This document shows, piece after piece, positions 34,762 through 44,031 of a stretch of 64,000 bases of DNA; positions within the stretch are counted from its first letter, which is position 1, and each line of letters begins with the position of its first letter. The position numbers and the translations under genes are program-made. The DNA comes from an uncultured Sphaerochaeta sp. (GTDB lineage Bacteria; Spirochaetota; Spirochaetia; Sphaerochaetales; Sphaerochaetaceae), in contig NZ_OY762555.1 in the NCBI RefSeq assembly GCF_963666015.1, forward strand, positions 2,480,001-2,544,000, given 5' to 3'. The notes beneath the pieces were generated by a model that saw only the letters and a list, made by a program, of their open reading frames with translations, ran no database searches and had not been told where the DNA came from.

Positions 34762-34787
34762 GGCTCTTCCCCCGGGAGGAGCCTTTT
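34762..34787 (+). terminator. Terminator after pckG
   Basis: GGCTCTTCCC (34762-34771) pairs fully (one G-T) with GGGAGGAGCC (34774-34783), then TTTT. Its 3' arm contains the GGAGGAG that would serve the next gene. Confidence 0.85.
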
Positions 34788-34788
34788 G

Positions 34789-35757
34789 ATGTATACTGAC
34801 CACATGAGCCAGCTCGAACGAATCGTATTCATCAATCGGAGTATTGAGGAGAATGGGGGAGTGAAGACATCCCTCATTGAACAAGAGTTCTCCATTTCAC
34901 GGAGGCAAGTACTGAGGGACATCACCTACTTGCGTGAGCATCTTGGAGCTCCCATTACCTATGACCGTTCCAGGAACTGGTACCATTATCAGACTCCATT
35001 TACCCTTTTCTCCAACTCAAATGAGCGAATGTTAGTGCTCAACGCCATCGTTAAAAGTCTGGCGCAATCCCAAGGCATCATGTCTGACCTTACAGAGATG
35101 ATCAGTGATGGTATTGATAGCGGTGTCGAGAAACACTACCGCTCCCTCAGCGATAAGATCATCTTCATCACTCCAGTTCAGGACTGGCCTGACTATGAGA
35201 TTTTCAACAAGATTTGTTCAGCGATAAAGAGTGAGGAGCGAATGAGCATGCATTATCGCAATGCACTGGGTGTACGCTCTCATAGGCATATCGAGCCCCT
35301 ACGGCTGGTAAACTATAGTGGAAGGTGGTACTTGCTTGCCTTTGACATGCAACACAGACAACTCAGGACTTTTCATCTCTCCAGAGTCGAACAGCTCGCC
35401 CAGATAGGGGGAGACCGTATGAAGAGTAGGTTCTCTGACGATGAGCTCGATGATTTCATCAACTGTGGGTATGGAATATTTATGGGCAACGAGGTTACCT
35501 ATGTCACCTTCCGTGTGTATGGATGGGCCATCCATACACTGAGCACCCAGAGTTGGCATCCAGAGCAGAAGCAAAGACTGGTAATTGAGGAGGGAAAGGA
35601 AGCATTAGAGGTCATCCTTCCTGTGTCCAACCTCCAGGAGATCCTCTCGACACTTCTCTCGTATGGACCCGATGCACGTCCTGTCGCTCCCGAGGAGTTT
35701 GTTCTTCGCTACAAGCAGTCTGTTGCACAGATGTGGAAAACTGCAGAAAAACTGTAG
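34789..35757 (+). CDS. WYL-domain transcriptional regulator (YafY/DeoR-like)
   Basis: 322 residues from ATG 34789, whose ribosome site GGAGGAG is part of the pckG terminator; ATG 34804 (MSQLERIVF) matches typical family N-termini and is an alternative. N-terminal helix-turn-helix (SLIEQEFSISRRQVLRDI), then a WYL domain near 140-215 (RHIEPLRLVNYSGRWYLLAFD) that senses a ligand or nucleic acid, and a C-terminal WCX-like extension. Targets unknown. A 6-1-6 dyad, GACATC-A-GATGTC, sits right after its stop (35761-35773). Confidence 0.8.
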   Translation: MYTDHMSQLERIVFINRSIEENGGVKTSLIEQEFSISRRQVLRDITYLREHLGAPITYDRSRNWYHYQTPFTLFSNSNERMLVLNAIVKSLAQSQGIMSDLTEMISDGIDSGVEKHYRSLSDKIIFITPVQDWPDYEIFNKICSAIKSEERMSMHYRNALGVRSHRHIEPLRLVNYSGRWYLLAFDMQHRQLRTFHLSRVEQLAQIGGDRMKSRFSDDELDDFINCGYGIFMGNEVTYVTFRVYGWAIHTLSTQSWHPEQKQRLVIEEGKEALEVILPVSNLQEILSTLLSYGPDARPVAPEEFVLRYKQSVAQMWKTAEKL

Positions 35758-35816
35758 TGTGACATCAGATGTCGCATATTGTAGGATATCCTGTTCCCAG
35801 AAAGGGAGGATGACCT

Positions 35817-35972
35817 ATGAAACGAGAAAGAAATACACGTGCTGAATTGCCCGTTTGGTATGACCGGATGCTCTCCAACCCCTTGCTCTTGGTGGTAGGG
35901 ATATTTGCTGTATTGCTTGCATCCCCACTTCTGTTCGTATATGGTGCATTGCTTCCTTTGTTCAGGAGATAA
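35817..35972 (+). CDS. 51-residue single-TM membrane protein
   Basis: Not long enough for routine ORF cut-offs. Ribosome site GGGAGG lies 6 bases before ATG 35817. Polar, basic N-terminus (MKRERNTRAELPVW), then one membrane helix (LLLVVGIFAVLLASPLLFVYGALLP split around residues 24-47) and a basic end (FRR). Preceded by two short dyads (GACATCAGATGTC and GGATATCC) that could be operators. Function unknown; between a WYL regulator and uraA. Confidence 0.65.
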   Translation: MKRERNTRAELPVWYDRMLSNPLLLVVGIFAVLLASPLLFVYGALLPLFRR

Positions 35973-36097
35973 GGCATAATGTTGCACTTCGGTGCTGATT
36001 TTCAAGATATTTTGCATATTCATACAGATTTATACTTCCCAAACCTTCCGTTTTCTCGATAGGATGGAGAGACTTCCTGCAAGTCATCATCCCCTCT

Positions 36098-36138
36098 GTC
36101 TGCAAACAACACCTATAGTGTGTTTTCTGTGTGCAGAC
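36098..36138 (+). promoter_or_regulatory. Leader hairpin just before uraA
   Basis: GTCTGCA (36098-36104) pairs with TGCAGAC (36132-36138), with inner AACAC/GTGTT. The structure ends 2 bases before AAGGAG of uraA, so folding could limit ribosome access. No PyrR-type consensus seen. Confidence 0.45.
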
Positions 36139-36153
36139 TCAAGGAGCTTTCTG

Positions 36154-37437
36154 ATGGCAAATCAACCATCCAACGCCATGAAGTATGGTCCGGCCGACAA
36201 GCCACCGATGGGACAATGGATTCCCCTGAGTGTCCAGCATGTCTTCGCAATGTTCGGTGCGACCATTCTCGTCCCGATCCTTACCGGTCTTAGTCCGAGT
36301 ACTGCCCTCTTTACCGCAGGTACCGGTACGCTTATCTACATCCTGATCACCGGAGCAAAGGTCCCCGCGTTCCTTGGTTCCTCGTTTGCATTCATCCCAG
36401 CCCTGGTTGCAATCAGCAGTGCCTATGGGGTTCCGTATGCAATGGGTGGTGCAGTGGTCTCCGGCCTATTTTATATGCTGGTGGCTTACATCATCAAGAA
36501 AAGTGGACACAACTGGCTGAACAAGGCCCTTCCTCCAGTTGTCATCGGATCAGTCATCGTGGTTATTGGTTTGAACTTGGCACCTACTGCCATGGGTATG
36601 GCAATGTATGACGGAAGTGGTGAATACAGTCTCTATTTCTTATTGATCGCTACCGTTACCCTCTCCTTGACCATTATTGCAAATATATTTGGCAAGGGGT
36701 TCTTCAGTATCATTCCTATTCTGATCGGGTTGTTTGGTGGTTACTTCTTTGCCCTGGCCATTGGCATGATTTTCCCCCAGTATGCCTTGATCGATTTTGC
36801 AGCAGTCAAGGAAGCTGCTTGGTTTGGTCTTCCCACCTTCACCTTGCCAAAGTTCAATATTGTTGCAGCCATCACCTTTATCATGGTCTCCCTCGCAACC
36901 ATCTGTGAACATCTTGGTGATACACTTACCATCAGCAAGGTGGTAGGAAAGGATTTCTACAAGGATCCAGGTTTGCACAGGACCATTGCCGGTGACGGTA
37001 TAGCAACCCTTTGGGCATCCTTGTGGGGTGGTCCGCCCAACACAACCTATGGTGAGAACATCGGAGTACTCGCACTCACTCGTGTGTATAGCGTGTATGT
37101 AACCGGTGGTGCAGCTGTTGTGGCAATTTTCCTTTCGTTCTTTCCGAAGTTTGGTGCCTTGATCCAGACGATCCCCAACCCAGTACTTGGTGGTATCTCC
37201 ATGTTGCTCTTCGGTACCATTGCTTCCAGTGGTCTACGTACCTTGGTTGATGCCGGGGTAAACTATGAAGACAAGCGCAATCTGACGATCAGTAGTGTGA
37301 TACTGGTCATTGGAATCGGTGGCGGTATGCTTTCCTTTGCCATGGGAGAAAACCTGGAGTTCACCCTGGCCGGAGTTGCACTGGCCACCCTCATCGGTAT
37401 CCTGCTCAACATCTTCCTTCCAAAGGAAATTGCGTAA
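36154..37437 (+). CDS. uraA: Uracil/xanthine permease (NCS2, UraA-like)
   Basis: 427 residues from ATG 36154 (AAGGAG upstream); the open frame back to 35992 is leader. About 14 membrane segments. NCS2 features: SVQHVFAMFGATILVP near 30-45, FLGSSFAFIPA, the helix-break Glu in ATICEHLGDTL, and GGPPNTTYGENIGV. Imports uracil with protons for salvage. Could also take xanthine. A bidirectional hairpin follows. Confidence 0.85.
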   Translation: MANQPSNAMKYGPADKPPMGQWIPLSVQHVFAMFGATILVPILTGLSPSTALFTAGTGTLIYILITGAKVPAFLGSSFAFIPALVAISSAYGVPYAMGGAVVSGLFYMLVAYIIKKSGHNWLNKALPPVVIGSVIVVIGLNLAPTAMGMAMYDGSGEYSLYFLLIATVTLSLTIIANIFGKGFFSIIPILIGLFGGYFFALAIGMIFPQYALIDFAAVKEAAWFGLPTFTLPKFNIVAAITFIMVSLATICEHLGDTLTISKVVGKDFYKDPGLHRTIAGDGIATLWASLWGGPPNTTYGENIGVLALTRVYSVYVTGGAAVVAIFLSFFPKFGALIQTIPNPVLGGISMLLFGTIASSGLRTLVDAGVNYEDKRNLTISSVILVIGIGGGMLSFAMGENLEFTLAGVALATLIGILLNIFLPKEIA

Positions 37438-37465
37438 ACAAGCGCGTCATGTACGAGAATAAGAA

Positions 37466-37489
37466 GAGAGCCACCTGGGGGTGGCTCTC
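37466..37489 (-). terminator. Terminator between uraA and the alcohol dehydrogenase gene
   Basis: GAGAGCCACC and GGTGGCTCTC form a 10-bp stem with a 4-base loop; on the minus strand TTCTTATT follows. It can serve both converging genes but is better for the leftward one. Confidence 0.8.
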
Positions 37490-37513
37490 AGTGTATGTAC
37501 TGCAAAGAACGTC

Positions 37514-38668
37514 TTATTTCACTTCTGTTCCATAGTAGGCAGCTTCATACAGCATCTGTACATCAGCGGCAGTAGGAGTACCAGGGTTGGTCAATGTGCA
37601 GGGGTCTTCAAACGCATTTTCGCTCATTCTCTGCAAGGCTTCCTTGAACTTCTCCTCGTTGAAATCAACCTCAGTGCAATCCTTGAAGCAGGAAGGGATA
37701 TCCATCTTCTGGTTCATTTCCTTGATGGCCTGTGCAAGATCGGCAACGCCGAGAATTTTCTCTGCATATGCGTACTTATCGGTGAACTTCTTGTTGTAGG
37801 CAATTACGTAGGGCAGGAGAATGGCGTTTGCCAATCCGTGGGTTACCCCAAACTCCCCACCAATCTTGTGGGCCATAGAGTGAACCAAGCCAAGGGATGC
37901 ATTGGTGAAGGCCATGCCTGCCAAGGCTGATGCTTCGTGCATTGCCTCTCTGGCTTCAAGGTTCTTTGGTTCGTGGTAGGCAACAGGAAGATGTTCAAGG
38001 ACCATCTTGATAGCCTGAATGGCATAAGGATCGGTAAATGCAGTCGCTGCGGTAGAGACTACAGCCTCTGCTGCATGGCACATGACATCCATACCGGTAT
38101 TGGCTGTGATGTGCTTCGGCATTGTCATAGGCAGTGATGGGTCGAGGATGGCAATATCTGGGACCATGTCAGCAGCAACGATGGGATACTTGATGTGTTT
38201 CTTTGTATCGGTGATAACCGAGAAAGCAGTGATCTCACTTGCTGTTCCACTGGTTGAAGGGATGGCAATGAATTTCGCCTTGTTGCGGAGGGAGGGCATA
38301 CTTCCCGGCTGGATAATATCCTCAAAAGCAAGCTCTGGGTGTTCATAGAAGCACCACATGACCTTTGCTGCATCAAGCGCTGAGCCGCCTCCGATTGCAA
38401 CGATCCAATCAGGAGAGAAGTCAAGCATTGCCTTGGCACCTTTTTGTACGGTTTCTACAGATGGATTGGGTTCAACACCGTCGATCAGGATGGAATCGAT
38501 GCCAGCTTTTTTCAGGAGGGCTTCTGCCTGATCCAGGAAGCCGAAACGCTTCATTGAACTGCCGCCTGTCACGATTGCTGCTTTCTTTCCCTGAAGCTGG
38601 GCAAGTTTATCAAGAGAACCTTCTCCGTAATAGATTGTTCTGGGAATGGAAAAACTCATAACGCTCAT
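37514..38668 (-). CDS. Iron-containing alcohol dehydrogenase (butanol dehydrogenase type)
   Basis: 384 residues with ribosome site AAGGAG. NAD(P)-binding GGGSALDAAK near 95-104; iron ligands in the DPSL and TGMDVMCHAAEA segments and in GLVHSMAHKIGGEFGVTHGLANA (the two His). Reduces aldehydes to alcohols in fermentation. Close to propanediol/butanol dehydrogenases; exact substrate open. A 314-base AT-rich stretch separates it from the next gene. Confidence 0.9.
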   Translation of the reverse strand: MSVMSFSIPRTIYYGEGSLDKLAQLQGKKAAIVTGGSSMKRFGFLDQAEALLKKAGIDSILIDGVEPNPSVETVQKGAKAMLDFSPDWIVAIGGGSALDAAKVMWCFYEHPELAFEDIIQPGSMPSLRNKAKFIAIPSTSGTASEITAFSVITDTKKHIKYPIVAADMVPDIAILDPSLPMTMPKHITANTGMDVMCHAAEAVVSTAATAFTDPYAIQAIKMVLEHLPVAYHEPKNLEAREAMHEASALAGMAFTNASLGLVHSMAHKIGGEFGVTHGLANAILLPYVIAYNKKFTDKYAYAEKILGVADLAQAIKEMNQKMDIPSCFKDCTEVDFNEEKFKEALQRMSENAFEDPCTLTNPGTPTAADVQMLYEAAYYGTEVK

Positions 38669-38982
38669 AATTGATGACTCCTTAGGTGAATCTGTTTGAA
38701 CATACAGTATCGATATTTATTTATCTTGTTAAGGGGTTTTGCTTAAATATCGAAAGAATTTCAAAAAAATCAATTATATAACGGTATTAGTATAAAATAA
38801 AAACACAAAAAGGAAATTAAAATGCATAAATAAGAAAATTATATACAAATAATATTACAAAGAAGAATATAAAATACTTTTATGAGCAACAATCAAAGTA
38901 ATTATACATCTGTCAAACATTTTCGCTACGAATGGTATGAATAGGTTCTCAATTCTCTCAGTATTTGATATGCTTGTACCCT
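38669..38982. other. AT-rich intergenic stretch, no gene seen
   Basis: Between divergent genes for the iron alcohol dehydrogenase and RNase D. Long A/T runs and several possible -10 elements (TATAAT-like at 38775-38800) but no open frame with a ribosome site and no clear stem-loop. Confidence 0.5.
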
Positions 38983-39870
38983 ATGCTTAATTATACCATC
39001 GTTGATTCTGATTCTGCCTTAGCGGGGCTACGTACCTCTTGGAGAGAACGTGGCATTGTATCGGTTGCCATGGATTTTGAAGGGGAGTTCAACCTACATA
39101 TCTATGGAGAGCATCTTTGTCTTATCCAGCTTTTTGATGGAAATTCATATTATTTGGTAGATCCCTTTACTCTCTCCAAGGAATCCTTGCAGGAGTTTTT
39201 AGAAGATACCTCAATTGAGAAAGTGATGTTCGACTGTGCCAGTGATTCCGCTCTGGTAAGAAAGCAGTATGGAATTATCATGGAAGGTGTGTATGACATC
39301 AGGGTTCTTGCCATGGCCCTTGGATATATGGGAAATCTCAGTGGTCTGGTAGATCGCTATCTTCCTGAAATTCCTAAGCAGCCGATGTCAAACAAGAAAA
39401 AGAACCAGATGACCAACTGGCTTAAGCGTCCCCTGAGACCTGAACAAATCCAATATGCATTAAGTGATGTGGAACACTTATTCGCGTTGAAAGATCTGTT
39501 GATTACGGCAGTAGCTGAGAAGGGGCTGCAGACAAAGGTGGCTGAGCAAATGCAGATGGTGGGTAAGAGCAAAGGTCCTGATAAACCAGGCTGGACCAAG
39601 TTCTCTTCCTGGAAGTACCTGTCAAAAGATGAGAAGGTTTTCCTTAAGCACTTCTTCCTCGCTCGCGATGGTCTGGCTAGAAAATATAATGTCCCGGCAG
39701 TGAGAATTCTGGAGAAACCTCTGTTGCTCCAAATGGCAAAGAATGTACCAGCCTCTGACATCGACTTTCATATCTACTGTGGGAAGTGTGTACCCAGAAA
39801 GCTCAATGAGTTGGTGGATACACTGAAGAAAGCTAAACAGGAAGCGCTTATTGAACTTGGCCGAGCCTAA
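38983..39870 (+). CDS. Ribonuclease D-like 3'-5' exonuclease
   Basis: 295 residues from ATG 38983; no ribosome site, so it may be leaderless, and a TTG at 38965 is an alternative. DEDDy exonuclease motifs: MDFEGEF near 30-36, FDCASDSALV near 84-93 and YALSDVEHLFAL near 160 (Tyr and Asp). The C-terminal ~85 residues are HRDC-like helices. Trims tRNA 3' ends in characterised members. Its 3' end overlaps the convergent panE by 23 bases. Confidence 0.85.
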   Translation: MLNYTIVDSDSALAGLRTSWRERGIVSVAMDFEGEFNLHIYGEHLCLIQLFDGNSYYLVDPFTLSKESLQEFLEDTSIEKVMFDCASDSALVRKQYGIIMEGVYDIRVLAMALGYMGNLSGLVDRYLPEIPKQPMSNKKKNQMTNWLKRPLRPEQIQYALSDVEHLFALKDLLITAVAEKGLQTKVAEQMQMVGKSKGPDKPGWTKFSSWKYLSKDEKVFLKHFFLARDGLARKYNVPAVRILEKPLLLQMAKNVPASDIDFHIYCGKCVPRKLNELVDTLKKAKQEALIELGRA

Positions 39871-40771
39871 GGCTGATATTCTCTCGTGCCTCAACCAAGG
39901 CTGAGAGAACTTCACAGGTAGGGGTAGGGATTCCATGGACCTTTCCCAGCTTGATCACTGTTCCACTGAACCACTGGTTTTCTGTTTTTCTTCCAGCCTC
40001 CATGTCTTGGCACATGGAGGTTTTACCTGTAAATCCAAGTGAGGTTACGATGCGGTGGTTCTCTTCGATAAGAGAATCAGGAAGTAGAATATTTTCAGCC
40101 TTGGCAACTGCCTGCACTTCTTTGCATACCTTCTGAGCAAGGTCCCAAACGGGTTCTTGGTCTAGGTCACCGTAGGTTGCAGAGAGCAACCCGCTTATCG
40201 TGTTGTACACTGTGTTGAGCATGAACTTGTTCCAGAGCTCACGCTCAATGTTCTCTGGAACTACATAGGAAACACCTGAACGGTCAAACAGGGCTGAGAT
40301 CTTATTTACCCGTTCTGTTTTTTCATTGCTCTTCTCGCCGAAGACAATCCTGCCTTCCTTGGTATAGGTGATATGATTACCAACATGTGTGGAATTCAGT
40401 CCTACAGCAAAGCTATAGAGTACTTTCTCTTTTCCAAAAGCCTTTGAGAGTTCTCGTTCGCTTTCAATCCCATTGAGCAGGGAGATGATGGCCGTGTCTG
40501 GGCCAACAACAGGCTTCAGCATGGAAATAGCTTCTTCTAGGTGATGGTTCTTGGTGGCAAGGATTACGAGGTCAGCCACGTGAGCTTCATCCGGGGTGCA
40601 GTACCGAAAGGGAGCTCTCCGGTCATTGAGGAATATGCCTTCCTGTGAATATCGATCTTTTCGGGCCTCATCAACGAGGAAACAGACATGTTCCTCTCTT
40701 AGTAGATCATGTAATCGTAAACCATAGAGGGCTCCAACTGCCCCACAACCAAGGATTGCAACATTTTTCAT
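39848..40771 (-). CDS. panE: 2-dehydropantoate 2-reductase
   Basis: 307 residues. Rossmann motif ILGCGAVGALYG at 6-17; ATKNHH near 71 (catalytic-site Lys region); NKFMLNTVYNTISGLL near 185-200 with the conserved Lys and Asn; C-terminal GRKTENQWFSGTV. Reduces ketopantoate with NADPH in coenzyme A synthesis. Starts 4 bases inside the preceding peptidase gene, so the two are coupled. Some family members reduce other 2-keto acids. Confidence 0.85.
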   Translation of the reverse strand: MKNVAILGCGAVGALYGLRLHDLLREEHVCFLVDEARKDRYSQEGIFLNDRRAPFRYCTPDEAHVADLVILATKNHHLEEAISMLKPVVGPDTAIISLLNGIESERELSKAFGKEKVLYSFAVGLNSTHVGNHITYTKEGRIVFGEKSNEKTERVNKISALFDRSGVSYVVPENIERELWNKFMLNTVYNTISGLLSATYGDLDQEPVWDLAQKVCKEVQAVAKAENILLPDSLIEENHRIVTSLGFTGKTSMCQDMEAGRKTENQWFSGTVIKLGKVHGIPTPTCEVLSALVEARENISLRLGQVQ

Positions 40772-41838
40772 AAGGTAATTAACTCCAATACCAAGGAGAA
40801 CAGGTTCTCCAGTTCTTTTATAGGAATATATTCACTCTTTGTATGAGGTTCTTCATACCCGGAGGTGCAGACAAGGGTCTCGATACCCAGCTTGTTCAAG
40901 ACATTGGCATCACTTCCCCCGAGCGTAGGGGCAAGCCGCACAGACATTCCCAGCCTCCCACACGCATCCGTGAAGTGCCTCAGTACTGTTGCATCTTCCC
41001 TATGGTGGTATGCCTCATACTGATGTTCATGGGTAATATCGACGCTTCCGCCATGATTCTTGGCCGCACTTTCCATTGCATCGATCATGCTCCTTGATTG
41101 TGTCACCAGTTTGTTTGGATTAAGGCTTCTTGCCTCAAAGACCAGGGTTGCCTTGTCACATACAATGTTCTTGGCTCCTGGAGCAATGAATGACCCCACA
41201 TTTGCGGTGGTCTCTTCATCGATGCGAAGCAAGTTCATTGAGCTGACAGCTTGGCTTGCCATCTGGATGGCACTGATACCAGTCTCTGGTTTGAATCCGG
41301 CATGAGCTCCTTTGCCATGGAATACTGCTTCGATTTTATCCTGCGATGGGGCAGCACTGATCGCTCCTCCCACGGGGCCCGAGGCATCAAACGTGTATCC
41401 ATGGGATACGGCAGCGAGCTTACGTACATCAATACTCTGTGCTCCGACCAATCCTTGTTCTTCACTTCTGGTGAAGAGTACCACGATATTTGGATGAGCA
41501 ATCTGTTGCTGTTTTATGGTATCGAGAGCGACCAGGATGGCCGCGATAGCTGCCTTGTCATCAGCGCCAAGAGCGGTAGTCCCGTCACTCCTGAGATTTT
41601 CCCCATCTTCGACAACCTTTGCTCCACGGGCTAGATCGACAGTATCCATATGGGCATTGAGTAAGATAGTCTTTCCCTTCCCTGGAAGGAAGCCATACAA
41701 ATTCTCCCCCTCATCGTATTCGGTGTGGAGGCCTGCCTGTAGCAGTGCTGTTTCCAAGAAGAGTGCTATCTGGTCTTCCTCATAGGAGACCGAGTCGAAA
41801 GAGACCAGTTTTGAAAAGATGTCAATAAGGATTTGCAT
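40768..41838 (-). CDS. M20-family metallopeptidase (PepT-like)
   Basis: 356 residues from ATG 41838; upstream codons to 41880 are open but not conserved-looking. Zinc-site motifs: NAHMDTVD near 62-69, ALGADDKAA near 92, the catalytic pair RSEEQGLVGA near 125, and a C-terminal LGGSDANVLN. Tripeptidase T-like or another aminoacylase/dipeptidase; substrate not certain. No signal peptide, so cytoplasmic. Confidence 0.85.
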   Translation of the reverse strand: MQILIDIFSKLVSFDSVSYEEDQIALFLETALLQAGLHTEYDEGENLYGFLPGKGKTILLNAHMDTVDLARGAKVVEDGENLRSDGTTALGADDKAAIAAILVALDTIKQQQIAHPNIVVLFTRSEEQGLVGAQSIDVRKLAAVSHGYTFDASGPVGGAISAAPSQDKIEAVFHGKGAHAGFKPETGISAIQMASQAVSSMNLLRIDEETTANVGSFIAPGAKNIVCDKATLVFEARSLNPNKLVTQSRSMIDAMESAAKNHGGSVDITHEHQYEAYHHREDATVLRHFTDACGRLGMSVRLAPTLGGSDANVLNKLGIETLVCTSGYEEPHTKSEYIPIKELENLFSLVLELITL

Positions 41839-41901
41839 GGGATGACTATACCACAGGCAAAAAGGCTTTGACCACACCAACTTGTGCGCTATAGTAAATT
41901 C

Positions 41902-42903
41902 ATGATGTATACAGCTAATGAAACTAGATATGATTCCATGCGGTATCGGTATGCAGGTAAGAGTGGACTCCGCCTTCCTGAGCTCTCCCTCGGTCTATGG
42001 CACAACTTTGGCTCAGAGGCTGATGGCGGAGTATGTAGGAGTATTCTTACTACTGCATTTGACAATGGTATTACCCATTTTGATTTGGCAAACAACTACG
42101 GCCCTCCCGCTGGCAGCGCAGAAGAGCGGTTTGGCTCCATTCTGAAACACGATCTTGCACCTTACCGGGATGAGCTGATCATTTCCAGCAAGGCTGGCTA
42201 CTATATGTGGCCAGGGCCATATGGTGAGTGGGGTAGCCGCAAGTACCTGATCAGTAGTTGTGACCAGTCCCTGAGGCGAATGGGGCTTGAATACGTGGAC
42301 ATCTTCTACCACCACCGCCCTGATCCCAATACACCCCTCGAGGAGACCATGGGGGCTCTATCTCACTTGGTTCATCAGGGAAAAGTCCTGTATGTGGGAA
42401 TCAGCAACTACCGAGCAGAAGAAGCAGTGAAGGCTATCAAGCTGTTGAAGGAGATGGGTACTCCCTGTGTATTGAACCAGGTACGGTACTCGATGCTGGA
42501 CCGCTGGGTGGAAGATAATGGTTTGCTGGATGCCATGGGTAACCGGGCAGGAGCCATCTGCTTCTCTCCTCTTGCCCAAGGTTTGCTTACTTCCCGCTAT
42601 CTTGATGGAAACGTTCCAGAAGGCTCACGGGCAAGTGAAAACCGCTTCCTGAAAGCTGAATCCATTACCAAGGAACGTGTAGCGATGCTTGGAGAGCTCA
42701 ATGAGGTAGCCAAGCGTCGTGGGCAAAGCCTCTCTGAGCTGGCTATCAGTTGGCTGCTCAAGGATGAGAAGGTAACCAGTGTACTCATTGGTGCCAGCAG
42801 CAAGGCGCAGTTGCTTGAGAATCTGAGGGCATTGGGCAAGACATCTACATTCTCCTCAGAAGAGCTTTCTGAGTTGGATGCAGTTTTGCAACGATGGGAG
42901 TAG
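41902..42903 (+). CDS. Aldo/keto reductase (YghZ/GpyA-like)
   Basis: 333 residues from ATG 41902 (MMYTANETRYDSMRYRY), which aligns with the start of the YghZ group; ATG 41905 is equally possible. TIM-barrel with catalytic set: Asp/Tyr in HFDLANNYG, Lys in ISSKAGYY, His in FYHHRPDPN. The YghZ group reduces L-glyceraldehyde 3-phosphate and methylglyoxal with NADPH. Only ~63 bases separate it from the divergent peptidase gene. Confidence 0.9.
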   Translation: MMYTANETRYDSMRYRYAGKSGLRLPELSLGLWHNFGSEADGGVCRSILTTAFDNGITHFDLANNYGPPAGSAEERFGSILKHDLAPYRDELIISSKAGYYMWPGPYGEWGSRKYLISSCDQSLRRMGLEYVDIFYHHRPDPNTPLEETMGALSHLVHQGKVLYVGISNYRAEEAVKAIKLLKEMGTPCVLNQVRYSMLDRWVEDNGLLDAMGNRAGAICFSPLAQGLLTSRYLDGNVPEGSRASENRFLKAESITKERVAMLGELNEVAKRRGQSLSELAISWLLKDEKVTSVLIGASSKAQLLENLRALGKTSTFSSEELSELDAVLQRWE

Positions 42904-42913
42904 TGGAAAAGTC

Positions 42914-43273
42914 ATGTATGTACAGGAAATAGATATCTATATTGCAGAGGTTGAGAAAGATAAGAGAATACCCTTGGACCAGATACGTGCTCTGGTCCAT
43001 GAGGTAGTTCCTGAGGTTGTGGAATCCATCAAGTGGAGGATGCCTACCTTCAGCTTGCCTGAGGGTGGGGATATCATCCATATGGCAGCTTTCAAGAAGC
43101 ATATTGGTCTTTACCCGCTTCCTGAAGCTATCGATGAATTCCAGGAAGCATTGGCTCCCTATCATACAAGCAAAGGAGCTATACAGTTCCCCTTTGGTTC
43201 TGCATTGCCCCTTGATGTGATCGAGAAAATCATTCGTTTTAGAATAGCTTCCCTATTGGAAAGAAAGAAATAG
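42914..43273 (+). CDS. DUF1801 (YdhG-like) protein
   Basis: 119 residues from ATG 42914. Shows the DUF1801 core: ESIKWRMPTFSL, then HMAAFKKHIGLYPLPEAI and a C-terminal SALPLDVIEKIIRFRI. Small soluble alpha/beta proteins, sometimes compared with iron chaperone frataxin; no proven function. Lies 10 bases after the reductase and is likely co-transcribed. Ends one base from a convergent gene. Confidence 0.85.
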   Translation: MYVQEIDIYIAEVEKDKRIPLDQIRALVHEVVPEVVESIKWRMPTFSLPEGGDIIHMAAFKKHIGLYPLPEAIDEFQEALAPYHTSKGAIQFPFGSALPLDVIEKIIRFRIASLLERKK

Positions 43274-43274
43274 A

Positions 43275-43685
43275 TTATTCTTCGTCCAGGAAATAATTCA
43301 CAGCATCCTTGAGAAATTTGGCGTTGCCCTGGTAATAGGCCCCAAACCGCTCATCATCGACGTACATCTGCACCACACCCCGATGAGCTTCCGCTGAGTA
43401 GTGGGTCCACGTGAATCGGAGCCACTGTGCATGGAGGGATGCCACTTCCCTGGCGAGAGGGCTGGTAGGGTCTCCGTCTTTGGCTGCTCCCTGAAGTTTC
43501 TCAAGTACAAGTTCTCCTAATTTGGTAAATCTTTCATAGGTTTTCTCGGACATTCCCATCATCTGTGCATTTGCCTTCTCTACGGTTTCCTCTCCGTACT
43601 TTTGGCGAATTTCTTCGCCATATTGTGACTCATTCTCAGCGATTATCTGCTTCTTAAAACCTTCAAAGTGCTCTTTGTCACTCAT
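43275..43685 (-). CDS. TipAS-only product from internal start
   Basis: ATG 43685 is in frame and preceded by AAAGGAGAGAGTACC, a good ribosome site 8 bases away. It would make a 136-residue ligand-binding domain without the DNA-binding part, as Streptomyces tipA does for TipAS. Predicted from the site only. Confidence 0.5.
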   Translation of the reverse strand: MSDKEHFEGFKKQIIAENESQYGEEIRQKYGEETVEKANAQMMGMSEKTYERFTKLGELVLEKLQGAAKDGDPTSPLAREVASLHAQWLRFTWTHYSAEAHRGVVQMYVDDERFGAYYQGNAKFLKDAVNYFLDEE

Positions 43686-44024
43686 GGTACTCTCTCCTTT
43701 GCTTTCTTGGATGGTATACGTGATGGTCCTTATGAGCTGATTGAGTTTGTTACGCTTTTCTAGGAGCAGTTCTCTCTGTTTTTCCAAGGCGCTCTCGGCT
43801 TTAAAATCAGGGTCATCCAGTAATGATTTGATGACTTCCAGAGAAAATTCCAGCTCTCGATAAAAAAGGATTTGCTGTATTATAAGCAATTCCTGTTTAC
43901 CGTAGGCCCTGTATCCATTCTGAGGGTACCTGCCGGGTGTGAGGAGGCCATACTCCTCCCAGTAACGGAGGGTACGTTCACTTACTCCACTTAACTCTGC
44001 CATTTCTTTAATCGTATACTTCAT
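43275..44024 (-). CDS. MerR-family regulator with TipAS ligand domain
   Basis: 249 residues from ATG 44024. N-terminal MerR helix-turn-helix (YTIKEMAELSGVSERTLRYWEEYGLL at 3-28 in two parts), a dimer coiled coil (about 75-110), and a C-terminal TipAS domain (about 115-249) with WLRFTWTHYSAEAHRG and MYVDDERFGAYY, which binds drug-like ligands in TipA proteins. The ATG lies only 7 bases after the -10, so the transcript should be leaderless. An internal start (43685) could make TipAS alone. Confidence 0.85.
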   Translation of the reverse strand: MKYTIKEMAELSGVSERTLRYWEEYGLLTPGRYPQNGYRAYGKQELLIIQQILFYRELEFSLEVIKSLLDDPDFKAESALEKQRELLLEKRNKLNQLIRTITYTIQESKGESTMSDKEHFEGFKKQIIAENESQYGEEIRQKYGEETVEKANAQMMGMSEKTYERFTKLGELVLEKLQGAAKDGDPTSPLAREVASLHAQWLRFTWTHYSAEAHRGVVQMYVDDERFGAYYQGNAKFLKDAVNYFLDEE

Positions 44025-44031
44025 GGATAGA

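Noticed and set aside
33598..34884. Leftward 428-codon frame opposite pckG
   Set aside because: Shadow of a highly biased, conserved enzyme gene; crosses its terminator.
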